From contig JAPPKD010000231.1 in the NCBI GenBank assembly GCA_028820215.1, forward strand, positions 12,442 to 26,302: a stretch of DNA of 13,861 bases, given 5' to 3'. How positions within the stretch are numbered: the stretch's first letter is position 1; every line of letters begins with the position of its first letter. Shown one piece after another: positions 7,319 through 13,807 of the stretch. The notes under the pieces were generated by a model that saw nothing but the letters and a program-made list of their open reading frames with translations, searched no databases and was not told where the DNA came from. Position numbers and translations under genes: made by a program. This DNA comes from Spirochaetaceae bacterium (GTDB lineage: Bacteria > Spirochaetota > Spirochaetia > SZUA-6 > Bin103).

Positions 7319-7933
7319 TCACCAACAGGTCTCGACCGGATATCGATCGAGATTCCGGTCCGACGTCAGCAGGCTCATGCCGCCCACCATAGCCTGCGCG
7401 ACGAGCAGCCGGTCGAAGGGATCACGGTGGATCCACGGCAGGTCGATCAGCCTCTGCAGATGCGGCTTGTCGATGGGCAGCCACTCGACGCGGTTCCGCG
7501 TCATCTCTCGATCCGCGGTCGCCTGCCAGCCGGAGGCCAGCCGCAGCTTGCCGATCGACACCTTGATGCAGATCTCCCAATAGCTCGCCGCGCTCAGGAA
7601 CAGGTCGTGCTCGCTCGATTCGAGGAAGGAGCGCGCCTCGGCGCTGAGCTTCTGTGGTGCATCCATGCTCCACAGGAATACCTGCGTGTCGATCAGGAGT
7701 CGGATGGCGCGTACGCTCCGAAAATCGTCGATCTCGGCGTTGAAGTCCTCGGCCATGTACTCCACCAGCCCGGGCGCTCCGCCCAGCCTTCGCGGCTGCG
7801 GCGTGCCGTCGACGGCGACCAGCCGCACTACCGGCTTGTCGCCGCGCGCGATGATCACCTCTTCACCCGCCTGTGCCCGATGGATCAAGCGCGACAGGTG
7901 GGTCTTGGCCTCGTGCACGGTCACTTGTGCCAT
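7319..7933 (-). CDS. Fused Phd/YefM antitoxin - PIN (VapC-like) toxin
   Basis: One open frame encodes what is normally two proteins (204 residues from this ATG). Numbered from the GTG four codons upstream: residues 5-75 are a Phd/YefM-type antitoxin (MAQVTVHEAKTHLSRL, then G-E-E-V-I-I-A-R-G-D-K-P-V-V-R-L-V), ending in EDFNAEIDDF as free antitoxins do. Residues 81-208 are a PIN endoribonuclease with LLIDTQVFLW (D86), SYWEICIK (E124), HRDPFDRLLVAQ (D175/D178) and LLTSDRNL (D196), so all four acidic metal-binding positions seem intact. No stop or start codon separates them: at the expected toxin ATG the codon is ATC (residue 81, AIRLLID). I chose the ATG at 7933 since MAQVTV is the usual antitoxin start; GTG at 7945 is the alternative. 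If translated as one chain, the toxin is tethered to its own inhibitor. A degraded or frozen module is the main alternative. Confidence 0.85.
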   Translation of the reverse strand: MAQVTVHEAKTHLSRLIHRAQAGEEVIIARGDKPVVRLVAVDGTPQPRRLGGAPGLVEYMAEDFNAEIDDFRSVRAIRLLIDTQVFLWSMDAPQKLSAEARSFLESSEHDLFLSAASYWEICIKVSIGKLRLASGWQATADREMTRNRVEWLPIDKPHLQRLIDLPWIHRDPFDRLLVAQAMVGGMSLLTSDRNLDRYPVETCW

Positions 7934-7943
7934 GGTGCGACTC

Positions 7944-7972
7944 ACAATGACTTAGTCATAAGACTTAGTCAA
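7944..7972 (-). promoter_or_regulatory. Probable autoregulated promoter/operator of the antitoxin-toxin gene
   Basis: Two perfect copies of GACTTAGTCA lie at 7949-7958 and 7962-7971 with a 13-bp period. Each core is a palindrome (GACT-T-AGTC; the first copy extends to TGACT-T-AGTCA). The stretch is strikingly AT-rich for this DNA. On the minus strand, TTGACT (7972-7967) and CATTGT (7949-7944) are spaced 17 bp, a plausible -35/-10 pair that would place the operator inside the promoter. Paired palindromes upstream of Phd/YefM genes are typical of antitoxin autorepression. The operator assignment is inference from position and symmetry. Confidence 0.6.
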
Positions 7973-7983
7973 CAAGTGGCCGC

Positions 7984-8979
7984 TCAGGAAATGCGGCCGG
8001 TGATCAGGCCGCGCGGCTCCTCGCCACGGGCGATGCGGTCCAGGTTGTCGGCGGCGAAGCGGGCCCGGTTGTCGGTGGTCGACTGCGTGCCGCCGGCCGT
8101 GTGCGGCGTCGCGTACACGTTGGGGAGCGAGAACACCGGGTGGTTGCTGTCCGGGGGCTCGGACTCGAACACGTCAAGCCCGGCGCCGCCCAGGTTCCCG
8201 GCCAGGAGCGCGTTGTAGAGCGCCTCCTCGTCGATCAGCGCCCCGCGCGCGACGTTGATCACCCACGCGGTCGGCTTCAGCAGGCCGATGCGGCGCCGGT
8301 CGATGATATGGCGGGTGCTCGCATTCAGATGCAGGTTCACCGACAGGATGTCGCACTCGGCGATCACCTCGTCCATGTCCTCGGGCGATCCCAGGAACTC
8401 CAGGGGCACCTGGTCGAGCACCTCGGTGGGGATCATGCGCACGTCGATGGCGGAGACCTTGATCCCGAACGGATGGGCGCGCAGGGCGAGCTGCTGGCCG
8501 CTGGCGCCGTAGCCGACGATAGCCAGCTTCTTGCCGTCCAGCCGGATGCCCTCCGGGTGGTAGTAGGTGCCGCCGTCGAAGTTGACAGCCGCCGCCTTGT
8601 ACTGGGCGGCAAGCAGCAGGATGAACATCATGGCGTTCTGGGCCAGCGCTTCCGCGCTCAGGTAGCCGGGGCAGTGCGAGAGCGTGATCCCCCTGGCCAG
8701 GATGTGCTCCACCTCGACGTGGTCCAGGCCGTTGGTCTGCACCTGGAAGTGGCGGACGCCGGCCGCCGCGGCAAGGTCGATCCTCTCCTTGCTCGCGTTG
8801 CCGCCCATGTCGACCACGACCTCGATGCCGTCGAATTGTGGCGCCGCCGGCGTCGTGTCGTCGAACGCTCTGGTGTCGTGCCGTTCGCTGACCGCCGCCA
8901 GGTGGCGGTACGTGCGGCCTTCGGTAACCGGTACGCCCGGTTGTGTAAGAAAGAGAACTCGTAGGCGTCGTTCAGCCAT
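7984..8979 (-). CDS. D-isomer-specific 2-hydroxyacid dehydrogenase
   Basis: A 331-residue NAD-dependent oxidoreductase that interconverts 2-hydroxy and 2-keto acids. Seen: the Rossmann motif VGYGASG (155-161) with an acidic residue at the end of the second strand (SAIDV, D179), favouring NAD over NADP. The catalytic triad is in place: R245 in NVARGALIDE, E274 in DVFESEPP and H293 in TPHTAGG. Length is normal for the family, and no signal peptide is present. The ATG at 8979 has no strong ribosome site. It overlaps on the opposite strand the first possible ATG of the lactonase gene (CATG at 8977-8980), so the two units are divergent. Similar proteins include phosphoglycerate, glyoxylate/hydroxypyruvate and D-lactate dehydrogenases; the substrate cannot be fixed. 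Its position suggests it serves the same pathway as the divergent operon. Confidence 0.9.
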   Translation of the reverse strand: MAERRLRVLFLTQPGVPVTEGRTYRHLAAVSERHDTRAFDDTTPAAPQFDGIEVVVDMGGNASKERIDLAAAAGVRHFQVQTNGLDHVEVEHILARGITLSHCPGYLSAEALAQNAMMFILLLAAQYKAAAVNFDGGTYYHPEGIRLDGKKLAIVGYGASGQQLALRAHPFGIKVSAIDVRMIPTEVLDQVPLEFLGSPEDMDEVIAECDILSVNLHLNASTRHIIDRRRIGLLKPTAWVINVARGALIDEEALYNALLAGNLGGAGLDVFESEPPDSNHPVFSLPNVYATPHTAGGTQSTTDNRARFAADNLDRIARGEEPRGLITGRIS

Positions 8980-9067
8980 GTCGGGCGCATCATGGACGGT
9001 GATCGGTGGGTGCTGCTACCCTCCACTCGCCATCGCCAGCACCGGCATCAGTGCCAAACCCCTGACC

Positions 9068-10087
9068 GTGTACGTCGCGCTCAGCGGAGAAGACCGCGTG
9101 TCGCGGCTGGCGCTCGACCCCGACGACGGGGTGCTCCGGCCCGCCGGCTCGTACGCGCTGGCCGGCGGGCCCGCTCCCATGGCGTTCGATCCTCATCAGC
9201 GCTTCGTGTACGTCAGCCGCCGCACCGACGAGTGCGTCAGCACCCTGACGGTCGAACCGGACGGGAGCCTGACCCCTGCGGGCGAGGTGGCGACCCCATC
9301 GGGCGCCTGCTACGTGTCCACCGACCGCACCGGCCGCTTCCTGCTGACCGCCTACTACGCGGACGGCGCCGTGGCCGTGCACGCCATCGGCGACGACGGC
9401 GTGGCCGCGGGCCCGCCGCTCTGCCGGATCGACATCGGCACCGGCGCCCATATCCTGGAGACCGACCGGACCAACCGCTGGGCCTTCTCCTGCACGATCG
9501 CCAGCCCGGGCGGGTCGAACGCCGTGCACCAGTTCCTGTTCGACGAGCGGACCGGCACGCTGTGGCCCAACACGCCGCCGCGGCTGACCGGCGAGAACGG
9601 CTGCGGGCCGCGCCACTTCTGCTTCCATCCGCGGCTGCCGCTGATGTACGTCTCCAACGAGCAGGGCGGGAGCGTCACGGCCTACCGCCTGGACACCGGA
9701 AACGGCACGCTGACCCGGTGGCACACCGTCTCCACGCTGCCATCCGGCTACGACGGTGAGAACACCTGCTCGCAGATCCGCATCACCCCCGACGGGGCGA
9801 ACCTGTTCGCCCCCAACCGCGGCCACGACAGCATCGCCAACTTCGCGCTGGACGCCGAAACCGGCGCGCTGGCGCTGCGCGAGATCGTGCCCACGGAACC
9901 GGTGCCGCGTGCCTGCCAGCTCGACCCTGCGGGCCGCCTGCTGCTGGCAGCCGGGCAGGAATCGGGCCGGATCGCCGCCTACCGCATCGGGCCGGCGGAC
10001 GGGCGGCTGACCCCGCTCGAGGTGAGTGAGGTGGGCGAGTCGCCCGTGTGGATACTGTTTCGATCGGACAAGGAGATGCAGGCATGA
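9068..10087 (+). CDS. Lactonase family beta-propeller protein (6-phosphogluconolactonase YbhE type)
   Basis: A seven-bladed beta-propeller of the lactonase/Pgl (YbhE) family, 339 residues from this start, within the family's usual range. Members hydrolyse sugar lactones. Seen: YVALSGEDRVSRL at the start, GPRHFCFHP and MYVSNEQGGSVTAYRLD in the middle, GYDGENTCSQIRITPDG and LFAPNRGHDSIANF, then LLAAGQESGRIAAYRI and G-E-S-P-V-W-I-L near the end, in the order expected for YbhE proteins. The start is uncertain. GTG at 9068 begins exactly where the propeller begins and leaves an 88-bp divergent gap. ATG at 8978 and GTG at 8999 are in frame, but add a low-quality N-terminus. None has a clear Shine-Dalgarno sequence. 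The stop overlaps the next start by 4 nt (ATGA at 10084-10087), implying coupled translation. Substrate is unknown; the neighbours suggest a lactone made by the MocA-type enzyme. Confidence 0.85.
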   Translation: MYVALSGEDRVSRLALDPDDGVLRPAGSYALAGGPAPMAFDPHQRFVYVSRRTDECVSTLTVEPDGSLTPAGEVATPSGACYVSTDRTGRFLLTAYYADGAVAVHAIGDDGVAAGPPLCRIDIGTGAHILETDRTNRWAFSCTIASPGGSNAVHQFLFDERTGTLWPNTPPRLTGENGCGPRHFCFHPRLPLMYVSNEQGGSVTAYRLDTGNGTLTRWHTVSTLPSGYDGENTCSQIRITPDGANLFAPNRGHDSIANFALDAETGALALREIVPTEPVPRACQLDPAGRLLLAAGQESGRIAAYRIGPADGRLTPLEVSEVGESPVWILFRSDKEMQA

Positions 10088-10941
10088 CCGTGGGAGTAGA
10101 AGGCTATCGCTACCGGCTGGTGCCCGACTGGGGCGACCAGGCCATCCGCGCGGAGATCGGCATCGTCACGGCGGTGGCGACCGACGCGAACGACCGGGTG
10201 TACGTGGCCGACCGGGAGCCGAACGACGTGATCCGGGTGTTCGAGCGCGACGGCACCTACGTGGAGACCTGGGGCCGGGACTTCCTGAAGCGGCCGCACT
10301 CGATCTGGATCGGGCCCGACCAGCTCGCCTACATCACCGACATCATCCACCACACCGTGGAGATCTGCCGGCTGGACGGCACCGTCGTGCAGACCATCGG
10401 CACCCGCGGCAAGCCCGGCGAGCCCGGCGCACCGTTCAACCAGCCGACCTGGGCGGTGCGGGCGCCGTGGGGTGACCTGTACGTATCGGACGGCTACGGC
10501 CAGGAGCGCATGCACCGCTTCACGCCGGAGGGCGAGCTGGTGCGCTCCTGGGGAGTCGAGGGCGCCGGCCCCGGCCAGTTCCAGCTCCCGCACTGCGTGA
10601 AGGTCGACCCGCGCGGGCGGCTGCTCGTCATCGACCGCACCAACGCGCGCATCCAGGTGTTCGACCGGGAAGGCGACTTCGTCGAGGAGTGGACGGACGT
10701 GAAGGCGGCCAACGACCTGGTGATCGACGACCGGCACGTCATCCATCTGGCCGAGTGCGACGGGACGGTGGCGCTGGTCGATCTGGACGGCCGCGTCATC
10801 GGCCGCTGGGGACAGAAGGGGGACGAGCCCGGCCGGTTCAAGGGTTCCCCGCACGGCATCTGGGAGGACTCGCACGGCGACCTCTACGTCTGCGAGGTCC
10901 CGTTCGACCGCGACCGGCTGCAGAAGTTCGAGCGGATATGA
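10084..10941 (+). CDS. NHL-repeat beta-propeller protein, peptidyl-alpha-hydroxyglycine lyase-like
   Basis: A 285-residue NHL-type propeller with about six repeats. Typical repeat strings are YVADREPNDVIRVFERDG, LYVSDGYGQERMHRFTPEG, GPGQFQLPHCVKVDPRG and LLVIDRTNARIQVFDREG, followed by WGQKGDEPGRFKGSPHG. This pattern matches bacterial proteins related to the lyase domain of peptidylglycine alpha-amidating enzymes, but a binding or structural role is equally possible and I do not assert lyase activity. No signal peptide is present, which is unusual for NHL proteins of this group and suggests a cytoplasmic role. The ATG at 10084 has a good AAGGAG about 8 nt upstream and overlaps the lactonase stop. 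Its own stop overlaps the next ATG (ATGA at 10938-10941). It is therefore translated in step with both neighbours. Confidence 0.85.
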   Translation: MTVGVEGYRYRLVPDWGDQAIRAEIGIVTAVATDANDRVYVADREPNDVIRVFERDGTYVETWGRDFLKRPHSIWIGPDQLAYITDIIHHTVEICRLDGTVVQTIGTRGKPGEPGAPFNQPTWAVRAPWGDLYVSDGYGQERMHRFTPEGELVRSWGVEGAGPGQFQLPHCVKVDPRGRLLVIDRTNARIQVFDREGDFVEEWTDVKAANDLVIDDRHVIHLAECDGTVALVDLDGRVIGRWGQKGDEPGRFKGSPHGIWEDSHGDLYVCEVPFDRDRLQKFERI

Positions 10942-12050
10942 GCATGTATGGCGTTGCTCTGATCGGCACCGGCCGCGTCGGCTACCAGTTCACCTTCAGC
11001 GACCTGCCCGACAACCACGCCGCCGCGGTGGCGGCGAGCGACCGCTGCCGGCTGGTGGCGGGCGTCAACCGCGGGCGCGAGAAGCTCGTGGAGTTCGGTG
11101 AGCGCTTCGGCGTGGAGGCGCTGTATCACGACTACCGGAAGATGCTCGCCGAGACCTCGCCCGAGATCTGCATCGTCGCCACCCACCCCGAGCTGCACTG
11201 CGCGATGGTGGAAGACTGCGCGGCGGCGCCGTCCACGCGCGCGATCATCTGCGAGAAGCCGATGGCTCTCTCGCTGGAAGAGTGCGACCGCATGATCGCC
11301 GCCTGCGAGCGCGCGGGCGTGTTGCTGCAGATCAACCACAACCGGCGTTGGCACCCGGAGTGGATCCTGGCCAAGGAGCTGGTGTCAGGCGGCGCCATCG
11401 GCGAGCTCAACTACATCCGGTGCTCGATGGACGGCGGCAAGCCGACGCCGTCGTGGCGCAGCGAGAACGAGGGGCCTCTGCTGCATGACTTCACCCACTA
11501 TTTCGACCTGATGGACCTGTTCGCCGGCGAAGTGGAGTGGCTGTGCGGCATGGCCGAGCAGCGCTCCCGGCCGTGGGCGGTGGAGGACTTCAGCGCCGCG
11601 TTCATGAAGTTCGGCTCCGGTGTAACCGGCATCGTGCACGGGGCGGAGCTCACCGACTACGAGAATCATGCGTTCATGCTGAGCGGCTCGACCGGCATGA
11701 TCGACATGCAGGGCGAGCAGGTGCGGCTTCTCCGGTCGCACCCCGGCGACGTCGAGCCCGACAGCGGCTTCGCGTGGCGGGAGCTGGCCGAGTCCGCTGT
11801 CGAGCGGCCGGCCCCGGCCTCGACCTACTGCACCGCCCTCGACGAGTTGCTGGACGCGCTGGACGGCACGGGGACGCTGCGCAGCGACGGCCGCGTCGGG
11901 CGCCGCTCCATGGAGATGATCATGGCGATCTACCAGTCGCAGCTCGACGGCAACCGCCCGGTGAGCTTCCCGGTCACCATGGCCGGCTCGGGGGCGGAGG
12001 CGCTGCGCGCGGCCGGCCACTTCGTCGAGCGGAGCGACGATCGGGACTGA
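10938..12050 (+). CDS. Gfo/Idh/MocA family oxidoreductase
   Basis: A 370-residue NAD(P)-dependent dehydrogenase of the glucose-fructose oxidoreductase / inositol dehydrogenase family, acting on sugars or polyols. Seen: the nucleotide-binding motif IGTGRVG (9-15), IVATHPELH (79-87), the signature CEKPMALSLEECD (105-117, with K107 the usual catalytic Lys), NHNRRWHP (133-140), and the C-terminal-domain motif LLHDFTHYFDLM (181-192), where D184 and H187 align with the conserved substrate-binding Asp/His. The ATG at 10938 overlaps the NHL-gene stop. The longer frame upstream is shadow sequence within that gene. It ends 14 nt before the first dioxygenase gene. In operons of this kind it typically oxidises a ring hydroxyl to a ketone or lactone, which would explain the lactonase; the exact substrate is unknown. 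Confidence 0.92.
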   Translation: MSMYGVALIGTGRVGYQFTFSDLPDNHAAAVAASDRCRLVAGVNRGREKLVEFGERFGVEALYHDYRKMLAETSPEICIVATHPELHCAMVEDCAAAPSTRAIICEKPMALSLEECDRMIAACERAGVLLQINHNRRWHPEWILAKELVSGGAIGELNYIRCSMDGGKPTPSWRSENEGPLLHDFTHYFDLMDLFAGEVEWLCGMAEQRSRPWAVEDFSAAFMKFGSGVTGIVHGAELTDYENHAFMLSGSTGMIDMQGEQVRLLRSHPGDVEPDSGFAWRELAESAVERPAPASTYCTALDELLDALDGTGTLRSDGRVGRRSMEMIMAIYQSQLDGNRPVSFPVTMAGSGAEALRAAGHFVERSDDRD

Positions 12051-12064
12051 CGAGGGGGAAGGCG

Positions 12065-12871
12065 ATGGCGATGACCGACTCGGAACGGTTCCACTTCGAT
12101 CTGGCCGGGTTCATGGTGCGGCCGGCGATCCTCAACACGGACGAGATCGAGGCGATCGTCGACCAGATCGACCGCATCAAGCACGATCCCGAATCGCTGC
12201 CGCCGGCCCATCGGGCGGTGCCGGGCGGGCCGTCGAACGTGCTCATCGACCACCCGCAAGTCATCGACGTGCTGCACGACGTGATCGGCCCGGACGTCCG
12301 CCTGGAGTCGAGCTCCAGCGTGTGGCGCTTGCAGGGAGAGGCGCACGGCGACCTGCACGGCGGCGGGCCGCAGCAGGGGGATCCGATCTTCGGCTACCGG
12401 GTCCAGAACGGCCGCATCCACGCCGGCATGGTGCGCGTCGTGTTCGAGCTGACCGACGTCGCGAAGGGCGACGGCGGCACCCACTTCATCGCCGGCAGCC
12501 ACAAGAGCAACTTTCCCATGCACCCCGACCACATGTCGCTGGAGCCGGGCAAGCGCAGCCCGTTCCTGACGACCTATGAGTGCCCGGCCGGCAGCGCCAT
12601 CTTCTTCACCGAGAACGTGTGCCACGCCGGACCGGAGTGGCAGCGCGACACGCCGCGGGTGGCGGTGCTCAACGCCTACGCCCACCTCGCCACCCACTGG
12701 CACCGGCTGACCCTGCCCACGGCAGTCCTGGAGTCGCTGCCGCGCGAAAAGCAGGCGTATTTCCGCCCGCCGTGGATCGCCGACTTCCGCACCAGGCCGG
12801 CCACCCACAACACCATCGAGCGCTTCGTCGGCAACGACGAGGAGATGGTCAGCGTCGACCATCAGCCCTGA
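12065..12871 (+). CDS. Phytanoyl-CoA dioxygenase (PhyH) family protein 1
   Basis: A 268-residue protein of the PhyH family of Fe(II)/2-oxoglutarate oxygenases, which hydroxylate or oxidatively cleave small molecules. Candidate ligands are H94-G-D96 in GEAHGDLHGGG for the facial-triad HxD, and H187 in ENVCHAGPEW for the distal His, with R198 in PRVAV as the likely 2-oxoglutarate anchor. GGTHFIAGSHKSNF (138-150) is the usual GSH region. The HxD is embedded in an unusual L-H-G-G-G context rather than the common W-H-x-D, so the metal site deserves checking. ATG 12065 and ATG 12071 are both possible; a purine-rich GAGGGGGAAGG at about 12052-12062 precedes them and fits either. It lies 14 nt after the MocA-type gene and 21 nt before a second PhyH gene, in one operon. 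Substrate unknown. Confidence 0.87.
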   Translation: MAMTDSERFHFDLAGFMVRPAILNTDEIEAIVDQIDRIKHDPESLPPAHRAVPGGPSNVLIDHPQVIDVLHDVIGPDVRLESSSSVWRLQGEAHGDLHGGGPQQGDPIFGYRVQNGRIHAGMVRVVFELTDVAKGDGGTHFIAGSHKSNFPMHPDHMSLEPGKRSPFLTTYECPAGSAIFFTENVCHAGPEWQRDTPRVAVLNAYAHLATHWHRLTLPTAVLESLPREKQAYFRPPWIADFRTRPATHNTIERFVGNDEEMVSVDHQP

Positions 12872-12892
12872 CGGGCAGCGGAGGACAGCGGC

Positions 12893-13642
12893 ATGGGAAG
12901 CGCGATGCTGAGCGAAGCGGAGCGGTCCCACCTCGACGAGCGCGGCTTCGTGGTCCTGGAGGACGCCATCTCGGCCGATCACGCGGATGCCCTGCGCGAA
13001 CGGTCTATGGCCCTGGCGCGGCGGGAGCGCGGGACGTCGGGCGAATTCGTGTATCTGGAAGACAAGGCGCAACGGGTCTGGAACCTGGTCGACAAGGGCG
13101 AGGTGTTTGAGCGGGCGATTCAGCACCCGCGCGTGCTCGGCGCGATGACCTGGCTGCTCGGCGCGGACTGCACGCTGAGCTCGTTCACGGTCAACGTGAT
13201 CGGCGCCGGCGCACCGGCCGGCGGCCTGCACATCGACCATCCGCTGGGGACCATGCCGACGCCCCGTCCGGCGTTCCCGTTGTCCGCGAACAGCATCTGG
13301 TTCCTCGACGACTTCACGGCGAAGAACGGCGCCACGCGCTGCGTTCCCGGCAGTCACCGGCGGCTCGAAGGGCTGCCGGAGCCGGGCGTGCGCTATGAGG
13401 ACGAGTTGCAGGTCACCGGGCCGAAGGGCTCCGTCATGATCACCAACGGAGCGCTATGGCACGCGTCGTCGGCGAACGGCACCGACCGCGAACGCGTGTG
13501 CCTGCTCGGTTTCTTCTGCCGCGCGTTCCTGAAGCCGCAGCAGGATCAGATCAGGATCGTCTCCGACGAGGTGGTCGCGCGCGCCACCCCGACCCTGAAG
13601 CGCCTGCTCGGCTTCGACTCCAGGCCGAACACGCTCGCCTGA
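12893..13642 (+). CDS. Phytanoyl-CoA dioxygenase (PhyH) family protein 2
   Basis: A 249-residue Fe(II)/2-oxoglutarate dioxygenase of the PhyH family. The metal triad is clear: H113-I-D115 in GLHIDHPLG and H190 in NGALWHASSANG. R201 in D-R-E-R-V-C-L-L is the likely 2-oxoglutarate anchor, and ATRCVPGSHRR (147-157) is the usual motif between them. The N-terminus (L-S-E-A-E-R-S-H-L-D-E-R-G-F-V-V-L-E-D) is typical. The ATG at 12893 has GGAGG 8 nt upstream, a strong site. It is only distantly similar to the PhyH protein encoded just upstream, so the two are not a recent tandem copy and probably catalyse different steps or form a heteromer. It is the last gene of the operon, and its stop at 13642 is followed by a convergent gene fragment 49 nt away. 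Confidence 0.92.
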   Translation: MGSAMLSEAERSHLDERGFVVLEDAISADHADALRERSMALARRERGTSGEFVYLEDKAQRVWNLVDKGEVFERAIQHPRVLGAMTWLLGADCTLSSFTVNVIGAGAPAGGLHIDHPLGTMPTPRPAFPLSANSIWFLDDFTAKNGATRCVPGSHRRLEGLPEPGVRYEDELQVTGPKGSVMITNGALWHASSANGTDRERVCLLGFFCRAFLKPQQDQIRIVSDEVVARATPTLKRLLGFDSRPNTLA

Positions 13643-13691
13643 GCGGTCACGTCCAGCGCTCCAGGCACGCAGGTGTCGGTGTCGAGGATGA

Positions 13692-13807
13692 TCACAGGCT
13701 GACTTCGCGTCCCGTGGTTCGTTGGTCGTAGATGTCGGCGATGATCCGCTCGGTCGAGCGATCGTCCTCCCACGACCCGGAGATGCTGCGCCAGATCCTC
13801 AATTGGG
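13692..13807 (-). pseudogene. C-terminal fragment of an unidentified CDS, cut by a probable insertion
   Basis: Read on the minus strand, this stretch encodes about 38 residues ending in TGA at 13692-13694. The tail reads R-S-I-S-G-S-W-E-D-D-R-S-T-E-R-I-I, then A-D-I-Y-D-Q-R-T-T-G-R-E-V-S-L. The composition and the final T-G-R-E-V are protein-like and recall C-termini of Gfo/Idh/MocA oxidoreductases, but this is too short for a firm call. No ATG or GTG opens it. The first in-frame stop upstream (TAG, 13814-13812) lies 4 nt inside the sequence that begins GTAA at 13808, as expected if an insertion severed the gene there. It converges on the second PhyH gene. Confidence 0.55.

Noticed and set aside
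11930..13357. Long minus-strand open frame (475 codons) opposite the MocA-type and PhyH genes
   Set aside because: No recognisable domain; it is antisense to well-supported genes and explained by GC-rich third positions.
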